Origin: an uncultured Roseburia sp. | GTDB lineage: Bacteria; Bacillota; Clostridia; Lachnospirales; Lachnospiraceae | Length of the DNA stretch: 61,410 bases | Direction of reading: 5' to 3' | Assembly (NCBI GenBank): GCA_947383215.1 | Contig: CANDCP010000002.1 | Span: 71,568-132,977, forward strand | In this document: in pieces, positions 16,520 to 24,551 of the stretch | Position numbering within the stretch: position 1 is the first letter of the stretch | Layout of the letters: every line of letters begins with the position of its first letter | Made by a program: the position numbers and the translations under genes | Notes under the pieces: generated by a model | The model's database searches: none | Told to the model about the DNA's origin: nothing | Seen by the model: only the letters and a program-made list of their open reading frames with translations

Positions 16520-16545
16520 AGAGCCGACGTACGCGGCTCTTTTTG
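16520..16545 (+). terminator. Rho-independent terminator after flagellin
   Basis: AGAGCCG (16520-16526), 7-nt loop, CGGCTCT (16534-16540), then TTTTG. Confidence 0.85.
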
Positions 16546-16591
16546 TTGAATATAAATTTATTAGTATGACGGCGGTTGCCGGAGAGGGATT

Positions 16592-17731
16592 ATGGCAGGG
16601 AAGATATTATTTTGGCAGTGGAATTCTTTTATGGGAAGAGGGATTGAACGGGCGATGAAAAAACTGGAAATCCCCTTTCATACATTTTTTTATCAGCTTA
16701 AGAATTGGGAGAGCGATCCCGTTTTTCAACAGAGGTTAAGGGACGAGCTTTGTTCGCAGGCGTATCGCGCGGTATTTTCCGTGAATTATACGCCCTTAAT
16801 CACGCAGGTGTGCGAGGAGCTGGGAATGCTTTATATTTGCTGGGTGTATGATTCGCCGATTCATATTCGTGCGGTAGAGCCGTTGAAGAAAGAGTGCAAC
16901 CGGCTTTATTTTTTCGACAGAGGCCAGGCGCAGGAGTACAGGCAGCGGGGGATCGACGCGCGGTATATGCCGCTTGCGGCGGATCCGCTTGTTTTTTCGG
17001 AAAGTATAAACAATCATAACGCCGTCTATCAGTCTCAGGCTGCAATGGTCGGACAGCTTTATCAAACGGAGTATTCTCATTACATGACGCCGCTTGACGG
17101 TTGGACGCGGGGGTATCTTGAGGGGATTCTTGCATCACAGATGAAACTGTACGGGGCGTACCTTTTGCCGGATATGATTACGGAGGAGCTGCTTGAGAGT
17201 ATGAACGCGTCATATGCCCGGGCGTCGGGGGGACGGGTCCGTATTGAGAAACGCGAGTTGGAATATATGCTTGCCTGCGAGGTCACGGGCAGAGAAAGAC
17301 GGGCGATCCTTGGGGAACTGGCGAAATATTTTGAAGTAAAGCTGTATGCGCCGAATCAGACGGAGGAGATTTCCGGTGTAACACAGATGGGGTATGTGGA
17401 TTATTATACCGGGATGCCCAAGGTTTTTTCGAATACGAAGGTGAACTTAAATATATCGCTGAAAACGATCCGGACGGGAATACCGCTTCGCGTTCTGGAC
17501 GTCTTAGCCTGCGGGGGGTTTCTTGTCACAAATTATCAGAGCGAATTGGCGGAATATTTTCAGGCGGGGGAGGAACTTGTTATTTATCAGGATGTAGAGG
17601 AGGTACCTGAGATTGTCCGGTATTTTCTGGAGCACGAGGAGGAGAGAAGGCGGATAGCAGCTGCCGGGCGCCTCAGGATAGAGCGGGATTTTCGGTTTGA
17701 GGACCGGATAAATGAAATGCTTTATAAATAG
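16592..17731 (+). CDS. CgeB-like glycosyltransferase (DUF3880 + GT1-like C-terminus)
   Basis: 379 aa. Two Rossmann-like halves. The N-half has the hallmark FSVNYTPLI ... CWVYDSPIH, then RLYFFDRGQ (DUF3880-like). The C-half has the family block MPKVFSNTKVNLNISLK, GIPLRVLDVLACGGFLVTNY and a C-terminal EHEEERRRIAAAGRLRI helix. These are shared by the other CgeB-type genes in this window. Enzymes of this group are predicted nucleotide-sugar transferases. Being the first gene behind flagellin, it is a natural candidate for flagellin glycosylation; donor and acceptor are unknown. Soluble, no membrane segment. Confidence 0.8.
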   Translation: MAGKILFWQWNSFMGRGIERAMKKLEIPFHTFFYQLKNWESDPVFQQRLRDELCSQAYRAVFSVNYTPLITQVCEELGMLYICWVYDSPIHIRAVEPLKKECNRLYFFDRGQAQEYRQRGIDARYMPLAADPLVFSESINNHNAVYQSQAAMVGQLYQTEYSHYMTPLDGWTRGYLEGILASQMKLYGAYLLPDMITEELLESMNASYARASGGRVRIEKRELEYMLACEVTGRERRAILGELAKYFEVKLYAPNQTEEISGVTQMGYVDYYTGMPKVFSNTKVNLNISLKTIRTGIPLRVLDVLACGGFLVTNYQSELAEYFQAGEELVIYQDVEEVPEIVRYFLEHEEERRRIAAAGRLRIERDFRFEDRINEMLYK

Positions 17732-17755
17732 AAAGTTAAGATTTTGTGAACTATC

Positions 17756-17784
17756 TTGTAAAAATGGAAAGCGTGCGGTATAGT
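17756..17784 (+). promoter_or_regulatory. Sigma-A promoter for the LtaS-like gene
   Basis: TTGTAA (17756-17761), 17 nt, TATAGT (17779-17784), 75 bp before the ATG at 17859. Confidence 0.6.
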
Positions 17785-17858
17785 AAATTCTGTACATTCC
17801 GCATAGAATGATATGCGAAAGGCGAAATCAAAATATAAGATAGGGATGAAAGAGCAAT

Positions 17859-19805
17859 ATGAAAGTAAAGTTTGAACTTCAGCGAAAGGCGTGTATTTTG
17901 ACGGGGTCTGCTTTCGCCGTTATGCTGTCTCTTTGTATTACTTCTAAAGTAAATATTGTATTTGCGTTTGTCGGCAGCGCGGTATTTTTTTTGATTCAGA
18001 GCGTCGAGGTTTCGGTTCCGGAGAAGGTGAAGAAATTTAATGCGCTTTGGGCCGCTTTGCTTTTGCTGTTTGGCGCGTGGGTTACAACGTGTATGGTACA
18101 GTATCTTTTACTGGAGCAGGCGAATCGTGGGCGGCTTAGCGCGAACCGCTTCAGGCTGAATATTTTGTGCGCCTTTGTTTTAATGCTGGTTATCCTGATT
18201 ATTACGGCCCGCGCAAAAATTTCCTGTATTGCGGGAAATATTCTGCTTCTTATTTTGGGAGGAATCAACTATTTTGTCTATCAGTTTAGAGGAAATGAGT
18301 TTTCCTTCGGAGATGTCAAAGCGGCGTCGACCGGGCTGAGCGTGGCGGCGCAGTATGAGTTTAAGCTGGATGAAAGGGCTGTTTATGTCATTATAATGGC
18401 CATATGCTATGTGGCCTTGATGCTTAAGGTAAATATAGAGCTGCAGCATAAGTGGATGGCGAGGCTTGCCGGGCTGGCGGCGGCGATTGTCTGTTGCAGT
18501 TATGTTGCGGTAAAGACGGAGAGAACGGTGACCGAGTCATGGGAGCAGAAGGGGACTTACCGGAACGGCTATATTCTGAATTTTATCTTGAGCGTCCGGG
18601 ATTCTTTTGTGAAGAAGCCCGAGGGATATTCCGCGGAGCAGATAAGCGGCCTGGAGGAGCAGTTCGGCGAGACGAAGCAGGAGGGTTCGAAGGATGATCC
18701 TACAATTATTGTGATAATGAATGAATCCTTCGCCGATCTTTCGAAAATCGGACCGTTGAAGACGAATGAGCCGGTAACTCCGTTTTTGGATTCTCTGCGT
18801 GAGAATACGGTGAGGGGCTATGCGCTCGCTTCCGTATACGGAGCTAAGACGCCGAATTCAGAGTGGGAGTTTTTGACCGGAAATTCCATGGCGTTTTTGC
18901 CGAGCGGGTCGGTGGCGTATCAGCAGTATCTGTCGGGCGATACATATTCTCTGGTCTCTACGCTTAAGGAGAGAGGATATAAATGCCTTGCAATGCACCC
19001 TTATTTTGAGACGGGCTGGAGCCGGAATAAAGTCTATCCGATGATGGGGTTTGAGGAGATGCATTTTATCAGCGATTTTAATAAAAATAAAACGCTGCGC
19101 GCTTATATTACCGATGAGGAGCTTTATGATAAGATAATACAGCAGTTTGAGGACAAAGAAGAGGCGCAAAAGCTGTTTATTATGAGTGTGACGATGCAGA
19201 ATCATGGCGGCTACACGGATTTCTATCCGGATCTGATGCATACGATACAGATGACAAACGGCTATTATAGCGATGTGAACCAATATCTGACAATTGTCAA
19301 TGAGAGCGATAAGGCGTTGGAGAAATTGATTTCTTACTTTGAGGGCGTGGATGAAAAAGTAGAGATTGTCTTTTTTGGCGACCATCAGCCGGGTCTGAAC
19401 TCAGAGTTTTATCGGCAGCTGAACGGAAAAGGACTTTCCGGATTGTCGTTAAAGCAGCTGGAAGATTTGTTTACGGTTCCGTTTTTCATCTGGACGAATT
19501 ATGAGAGCGAGGAGAGAGAAGTAGAGCTGACGAGCCTCAATTTTCTCTCGACGATGGCGTTGGAAAAAGCCGATATTGAGCTTCCGGCCTATAACAGATT
19601 TTTAAAAGAGCTGATGGAGTCCGTTCCCGCGATGAATTCCAGGGCATACTATTCAAAGCAGTATGGGGTATTCCGACATTACGAGGATTCTGCCGCGTCG
19701 CCCGAGGAGAGTATATTGCGGCAGTATGAGATGCTTCAGTATAATAATATTTTTGATCAGGATAAAAGCCGCGTCTTTTTCCCGTTTTATTCGGGCGGGC
19801 AGTAA
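17859..19805 (+). CDS. LTA synthase family membrane sulfatase-fold phosphotransferase
   Basis: 648 aa. About seven hydrophobic helices fill residues 10-220, then an extracellular sulfatase/alkaline-phosphatase fold. Metal and catalytic features: TIIVIMNESFADLSK (metal Glu), the nucleophile Thr331 in YGAKTPNSEWEF, and FFGDHQPG with His509. LtaS-like enzymes transfer glycerophosphate from phosphatidylglycerol to teichoic acids or surface glycans. More N-terminal helices than the five of classical LtaS. Sits between a GT gene and the AraC regulator with its own promoter, so its substrate could be a teichoic-type polymer or a surface/flagellar glycan; the sequence does not decide. Confidence 0.82.
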   Translation: MKVKFELQRKACILTGSAFAVMLSLCITSKVNIVFAFVGSAVFFLIQSVEVSVPEKVKKFNALWAALLLLFGAWVTTCMVQYLLLEQANRGRLSANRFRLNILCAFVLMLVILIITARAKISCIAGNILLLILGGINYFVYQFRGNEFSFGDVKAASTGLSVAAQYEFKLDERAVYVIIMAICYVALMLKVNIELQHKWMARLAGLAAAIVCCSYVAVKTERTVTESWEQKGTYRNGYILNFILSVRDSFVKKPEGYSAEQISGLEEQFGETKQEGSKDDPTIIVIMNESFADLSKIGPLKTNEPVTPFLDSLRENTVRGYALASVYGAKTPNSEWEFLTGNSMAFLPSGSVAYQQYLSGDTYSLVSTLKERGYKCLAMHPYFETGWSRNKVYPMMGFEEMHFISDFNKNKTLRAYITDEELYDKIIQQFEDKEEAQKLFIMSVTMQNHGGYTDFYPDLMHTIQMTNGYYSDVNQYLTIVNESDKALEKLISYFEGVDEKVEIVFFGDHQPGLNSEFYRQLNGKGLSGLSLKQLEDLFTVPFFIWTNYESEEREVELTSLNFLSTMALEKADIELPAYNRFLKELMESVPAMNSRAYYSKQYGVFRHYEDSAASPEESILRQYEMLQYNNIFDQDKSRVFFPFYSGGQ

Positions 19806-19833
19806 GCCCGGAAGAGGGGAAGGCGTTTGACGG

Positions 19834-19858
19834 ACCGGGGGTGTGGTACATCCCCGGT
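19834..19858. terminator. Hairpin between convergent LtaS-like and AraC genes
   Basis: ACCGGGG (19834-19840) pairs with CCCCGGT (19852-19858). No T-run follows on either strand, so termination is possible but weakly supported. Confidence 0.4.
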
Positions 19859-20688
19859 TATTGGCGTGTGGGAGATACGCCGAAATTTTTTTTGTATGCC
19901 CGTGAAAAAGTAGAATAGTTTTTAAATCCGCATTCAAAGCAGGCCTGTGTGACAGACATTCCGTTGTGAATTAACCCTTTCGCGTGAAGAAGGCGTTTGG
20001 CGGTGAGATAAGAACCGATGGTATATCCGGTTTCTGCCTTAAAAGAGTGCATCAGATAATATTTGCTGGTGTAGAAGCGATCGGAGAGGAAGTCAATGGT
20101 GATATCGTCCGTCAGGTGTTCGTTTAAATAGGCCAGCACGGATAGGATTTTGTCGTTTGCGTCGGCTGTGGCCGGAAAGTCCAGCGTATTGTGGACGGCT
20201 GCCCGGTTGAGATGTATCATAAATTCCAGAAACAGGATATTCTGATACAGCCTGCCGGCGTAATCCGTATCCGAAAAAGAGGCTTCCAGTTCCCGACAGA
20301 CCTGATACAGTTTACTTTTTTTCAGAGAGGGTATGCGCATAACGTTTGATTTTTCAAGCCTTGACTTCATAAAACAAAAACCGAGATCATAGTCGGTCTG
20401 TTTATAGGAGTCGAGAAAATCCGGCGATATGTAGACGATGATTCGCTCATAAGTGCGTCGGCTGTGGACGATCGGCCGATGGACGTCGCCCCTGTTAACG
20501 AGGATCAGGTCGTAGGGCGATAGTTCATAGCTCTTGCCTTCAACGCAGTAGGTGACGTCCCCGCGGATAAAAATAACAATTTTGTTGAAATCGTGGTAGT
20601 GGTAGGAAAATTCCCGTTGTTTTTCGTCTGCCAGATGAAAAATACGGAAATTTTGATTTAAATATCCCTGCTTTTCGTATTCTGCCAT
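19858..20688 (-). CDS. AraC family transcriptional regulator
   Basis: 276 aa. N-terminal cupin-type sensor (EFSYHYHDFNKIVIFIRGDV; LSPYDLILVNRGDVHRP), then two C-terminal helix-turn-helix units at about residues 175-276 ending CGFKNYSTFSRAYKKNFGVS. The pattern is that of small-molecule-responsive activators. AAAGGA precedes the ATG. It is divergent from the PLP enzyme gene, with a 217-bp gap containing inverted repeats and the target promoter, so control of that operon is the simplest guess. The effector is unknown. Confidence 0.88.
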   Translation of the reverse strand: MAEYEKQGYLNQNFRIFHLADEKQREFSYHYHDFNKIVIFIRGDVTYCVEGKSYELSPYDLILVNRGDVHRPIVHSRRTYERIIVYISPDFLDSYKQTDYDLGFCFMKSRLEKSNVMRIPSLKKSKLYQVCRELEASFSDTDYAGRLYQNILFLEFMIHLNRAAVHNTLDFPATADANDKILSVLAYLNEHLTDDITIDFLSDRFYTSKYYLMHSFKAETGYTIGSYLTAKRLLHAKGLIHNGMSVTQACFECGFKNYSTFSRAYKKNFGVSPTRQ

Positions 20689-20799
20689 AAAATGTCCTTT
20701 CCGGTGCTGCGTGACCTGTGAAAAGTATATAGCATTTTTTGCAATCAGAAAAGCATTATTTTGCTATTATTATGAAATAATGTCTTATATAATGAATAC

Positions 20800-20818
20800 A
20801 GCAAATTACAAAATTGCT
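20800..20818. promoter_or_regulatory. Inverted repeat, candidate AraC-type operator
   Basis: AGCAA-N9-TTGCT (20800-20818) overlaps the -35 at 20814. The same GCAA/TTGC elements recur at about 20739 and 20761, and CATTATTT/AAATAATG forms another inverted pair at about 20752-20782. Assignment to the divergent regulator is inferred from position. Confidence 0.4.
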
Positions 20819-20842
20819 ATTTGGGAGCACATATTATATAAT
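20814..20842 (+). promoter_or_regulatory. Sigma-A promoter for the PLP enzyme-dapF-murE-nrdD unit
   Basis: TTGCTA (20814-20819), 17 nt, TATAAT (20837-20842); 63 bp before the start codon at 20906. Confidence 0.65.
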
Positions 20843-20905
20843 AAAAACAGAGTATATTTTAGACGGAGCGGAAGAGGTCGAAAGAGGCGGAAAGGCGGTA
20901 ATACA

Positions 20906-22093
20906 ATGAAAAATTTTAGCAATTATACGGATTACAGTACAAAGGAAGAGCTGCATTTTGAATCAAAGGCGGTGCACGGCGCGCTTGGAACGGAGCCGTT
21001 GACAGGGGCGGTCAGCATGCCGATATTTCAGGCGGCGACCTTTCGTCACCCAGAGCTTGGGCATTCTACGGGATATGCGTACAGCCGCCTGGAGAATCCG
21101 ACCAGGCAGGAGCTGGAGCGGACCATGGCAATTTTGGAGGGCGGAATCAAAGGATTTGCATTTTCAAGCGGACAGGCGGCAAATATGTCGGTTTTTTCGC
21201 TTCTTGATCCGGGGGATCATATAATTTTGTCCGACGATATTTACGGGGGAACCTTCCGTATTGTAGGAGATGTGTTCGGAAAATACGGAATTACGCATAC
21301 GTATGTAGATATGTCTGATTTACAGGCGGTGAGGGCCGCAATTACGCCAAAGACAAAGATGTTCTTTGTCGAGACGCCGACAAACCCGTTGATGAAGGTG
21401 GCGGATATTTCTGAGATTTCAAAGATTGCAAAAGAAGCGGGGGCATTGACGGTTGTGGACAATACGTTTTTGACGCCATATTTTCAGCAGCCGTTAAAGC
21501 TTGGCGCGGATATTGTGACGCACAGCTCCACAAAATATTTAGGCGGGCACAATGACACGATTTCCGGTATTGTCGTCGTAAAGGACAACCAGGAAATTGC
21601 GGATAAAATTCATGTTCACATTAAATCCCACGGCAGCCAGCTTGCGCCGCTGGACAGTTGGCTTGTGCTGCGGGGGATTAAGACGCTTGCCGTGCGTATG
21701 GACCGTCACAATGAGAATGCGGGGAAGGTTGCTGCGTGGTTGAGGGAGCAGCCGAAGGTGAAAAAGGTATATTATGTGGGATTTGAGGACCACAAGGATT
21801 ATGCGGTGACGAAGAAGCAGACGACGGGGTTTGGCGGAATGATTTCGTTTACCGTAGATTGTTTTGAGACGGTGCAGAGAATTTTGAAAAATGTTGATAT
21901 GATTATGTTTGCGGAGAGTCTTGGCGGAACGGAGACCTTGATCACATATCCGACGACGCAGACGCATGAGGATACGCCGAAGGATGTGAAAGAGGCGTTG
22001 GGAATTACGGACAGTTTTCTGCGCATGTCAGTCGGAATTGAGAATGCAGAAGATATTATAGCGGATCTTGACCGTGCAATGAATGAGGTATAG
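20906..22093 (+). CDS. Trans-sulfuration family PLP enzyme (cystathionine gamma-synthase / methionine gamma-lyase type)
   Basis: 395 aa. Cys/Met metabolism PLP family: YSRLENPTRQELE, FSSGQAANMSVFSLL, VETPTNPLMKVADI, DNTFLTPYFQQP, and the PLP lysine K210 in THSSTKYLGGH. Near the C-terminus SLGGTETLITYPTTQTH is the family signature. Members make cystathionine, break methionine or cystathionine, or sulfhydrylate homoserine; sequence inspection cannot separate these. The start at 20906 gives the usual length; the open frame to 20711 covers the promoter. Followed 2 bp later by dapF, hence cotranscribed. Confidence 0.88.
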   Translation: MKNFSNYTDYSTKEELHFESKAVHGALGTEPLTGAVSMPIFQAATFRHPELGHSTGYAYSRLENPTRQELERTMAILEGGIKGFAFSSGQAANMSVFSLLDPGDHIILSDDIYGGTFRIVGDVFGKYGITHTYVDMSDLQAVRAAITPKTKMFFVETPTNPLMKVADISEISKIAKEAGALTVVDNTFLTPYFQQPLKLGADIVTHSSTKYLGGHNDTISGIVVVKDNQEIADKIHVHIKSHGSQLAPLDSWLVLRGIKTLAVRMDRHNENAGKVAAWLREQPKVKKVYYVGFEDHKDYAVTKKQTTGFGGMISFTVDCFETVQRILKNVDMIMFAESLGGTETLITYPTTQTHEDTPKDVKEALGITDSFLRMSVGIENAEDIIADLDRAMNEV

Positions 22094-22095
22094 AG

Positions 22096-22998
22096 ATGAA
22101 GTTTACAAAGATGCAGGCGTTTGGAAACGATTATGTATATATCGACGCGATTCATCAGGAACTTCGGAATTTGCCGGAGCTTGCGAGGTTTGTGAGCGAC
22201 CGGCATTTTGCCGTTGGCTCTGACGGGATGGTGTTAATTTGTCCTTCTGATAAGGGGGATTTTCGTATGCGTATGTTCAACCCCGACGGGAGCGAGGGAG
22301 AAATGTGCGGGAACGCCCTGCGCAGCGTCGGAAAGTATGTCTACGACCACGCTCTGACAAATAAGACGGATCTTGTGATAGAGACGCTTGGGGGAATGCA
22401 GAGATTGAATTTGACGGTGGAGAAGAGAGAACCGACCTGCGCGGAGAAAAATTTTGCCGGCGGGCATGGTTTTGTCGCCAATATCCGCGCGGATATCGGG
22501 GAACCGCGCCTTGATCCGAAGGTAATTCCGGTGGCGACGAAGCTGGCCGAATTTGTTGAGCAGCCGGTAAAGGTGTTGGACAAGACCTTTTATATCACGG
22601 CGGTTTCCTGGGGGAATCCGCACTGTGTTATGTATGTGGAGAGTGTGGCGGAGCTTGACGTGGAGCGGTACGGCAGGGAGATCGAACATATGACGGAGCT
22701 TTTTGTAAATAAAACGAATGTTACGTTTGCGGAGCTTGTGAGCCGTGATTATATTAAAATCCGGGAGTGGGAGCGCGGAACCGGGGAGACGATCGGGTGC
22801 GGGACAGGCTGCTGCACTGCCGTGACCGCGGGGGTTTTGACCGGCCGGTGCGACAGAACGGTAACCGTAGAGCAGATTGGAGGACCGCTTTTCATTGAGT
22901 GGGATAAGGAGACGAACCACATGTTTATGACCGGGCCGAGCCATACGGTTTTTGAGGGAGAGATCGATGCTTCCGGCATAATTGACCGCCGGGATTGA
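22096..22998 (+). CDS. dapF: Diaminopimelate epimerase
   Basis: 300 aa. Converts LL- to meso-diaminopimelate for peptidoglycan and lysine. Both catalytic cysteines are present: Cys71 in GEMCGNALRS and Cys235 in TIGCGTGCC. N-terminus MKFTKMQAFGNDYVYID. Slightly longer than the ~275 aa of many DapF proteins. The next gene is murE, whose product consumes meso-DAP, so this is a functional pair. Starts 2 bp after the PLP enzyme stop, with GAGGT as RBS. Confidence 0.95.
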   Translation: MKFTKMQAFGNDYVYIDAIHQELRNLPELARFVSDRHFAVGSDGMVLICPSDKGDFRMRMFNPDGSEGEMCGNALRSVGKYVYDHALTNKTDLVIETLGGMQRLNLTVEKREPTCAEKNFAGGHGFVANIRADIGEPRLDPKVIPVATKLAEFVEQPVKVLDKTFYITAVSWGNPHCVMYVESVAELDVERYGREIEHMTELFVNKTNVTFAELVSRDYIKIREWERGTGETIGCGTGCCTAVTAGVLTGRCDRTVTVEQIGGPLFIEWDKETNHMFMTGPSHTVFEGEIDASGIIDRRD

Positions 22999-23054
22999 TT
23001 TGGCGGATTATGCGCGCGGTTTTGTAGATCAGATTTTTGACAGGAGAAAAGAAA

Positions 23055-24527
23055 ATGAGATTATCACAGATTTGCAGGGAAGTCGAATATAAATGTCTTC
23101 AGGGGACGATGGAGGCGGAGGTTTCGGATATCGTCTATGATTCCAGAAAGCTGGAGAAAGGCACGATGTTTGTCTGTATGGTAGGTACGGTAACCGACGG
23201 GCATAAATATATCGCAGACGCGGTGGAGAAGGGCGCGTCTGTGATTGTGGCGGAGCGGGAGGAGGAAACCGGGGGAATACCGGAGGAAATAACGGTATTG
23301 CTTGTGGAGTCTGCGAGACATGCTCTGGCATTGATGTCCGCGGCTTTTTTTGGATATCCGCACAGAGAGCTTGTCACCGTCGGGCTGACCGGAACGAAGG
23401 GGAAGACGACAACGACATATATGATAAAAAGCGTTTTGGAGGAGGCCGGAAAAAAGGTCGGGCTTATCGGGACGATCGGAGCGCTTATAGGAGAGAAGCA
23501 GATTCCGGCAAAAAATACGACGCCGGAGTCGTATGAGCTCCACAAAATGTTTCGCGCAATGGTCGACGCCGGCTGCGAGTATGCGGTGATGGAGGTTTCT
23601 TCGCAGGGGCTGAAAATGGACCGTGTTGCGGGGATTGTATTTGATTACGGAATTTTTACAAACCTTTCCCCGGACCATATCGGACCGACGGAGCATGCGA
23701 CGTTTGAAGAGTACATGGAGTGTAAGAGTATGCTGTTTCGCCAGTGTAAAACGGGAATTGCAAATATTGACGACGAGCATGCGCAAAGGGTGCTCCACGG
23801 CCATACCTGTGAATTGAAAACATTGTCGTGTAAGGAGGACGCGGATCTTACGGCCGGCGCAATCGGTTTTCTGGATGAAGAGAGGAAGCTCGGCATGCAT
23901 TTTACAACGGCGGGCTGTATGAATGTGTATGCCAGAGTCTATATTCCGGGGCGTTTTTCCGTGTATAATTCTCTGGTGACAATGCTGACCTGCCATCTTG
24001 CGGGAATCTCGGATGAGGATATTTTAAGAGGGCTTACGAAGGTGCAGGTGAAGGGCCGGGTGGAAATGGTTCCGGTGTCAAAAGATTTTACGGTGATTAT
24101 CGACTATGCCCATAATGAGGTCAGCACCAGAAGTGTGTTGACAACGCTTTTGGAGTACAAGCCGAAGCGATTGATCTGCGTGTATGGCGGCGGCGGCAAT
24201 CGCTCCAAGCTCAGACGGTACGATATGGGGGAGGTGACGGGAGAGCTTGCGGATTTATGCGTGCTCACCTGCGACAATCCGAGGGATGAGGAGATTCGCG
24301 ATATCAATAATGATATCAAAATCGGACTGGCGAAAAGCAACGGGACGTACATTGAGATAGACGACCGCAAAGAGGCTATTCGGTATTGCATTGAAAACGG
24401 GAGAGAGGGAGATATGATTGTGCTTTTGGGGAAAGGCCATGAGGATTACCAGGAAATTAAAGGCGTGAAATATCATTTTGACGAGAGAGAGGCAATCGCG
24501 CAGGTGAAAAAGGAACTGGGATTATAA
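23055..24527 (+). CDS. murE: UDP-MurNAc-tripeptide synthetase, meso-DAP adding
   Basis: 490 aa. Mur ligase with ATP loop GTKGKTTTT (from residue 113), central motifs (EVSSQGLKMDRV; FTNLSPDHIG) and a C-terminal domain with GKGHEDYQ. DNPR at residues 407-410 is the motif associated with meso-diaminopimelate rather than lysine, in agreement with dapF next door. It adds the third residue to UDP-MurNAc-L-Ala-D-Glu in the cytoplasm. The start at 23055 has AGGAG 8 nt upstream. It lies apart from the usual dcw cluster, so it may be an additional copy. Confidence 0.93.
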   Translation: MRLSQICREVEYKCLQGTMEAEVSDIVYDSRKLEKGTMFVCMVGTVTDGHKYIADAVEKGASVIVAEREEETGGIPEEITVLLVESARHALALMSAAFFGYPHRELVTVGLTGTKGKTTTTYMIKSVLEEAGKKVGLIGTIGALIGEKQIPAKNTTPESYELHKMFRAMVDAGCEYAVMEVSSQGLKMDRVAGIVFDYGIFTNLSPDHIGPTEHATFEEYMECKSMLFRQCKTGIANIDDEHAQRVLHGHTCELKTLSCKEDADLTAGAIGFLDEERKLGMHFTTAGCMNVYARVYIPGRFSVYNSLVTMLTCHLAGISDEDILRGLTKVQVKGRVEMVPVSKDFTVIIDYAHNEVSTRSVLTTLLEYKPKRLICVYGGGGNRSKLRRYDMGEVTGELADLCVLTCDNPRDEEIRDINNDIKIGLAKSNGTYIEIDDRKEAIRYCIENGREGDMIVLLGKGHEDYQEIKGVKYHFDEREAIAQVKKELGL

Positions 24528-24551
24528 CGGAAATAAAAGGCAGGGATTGGA

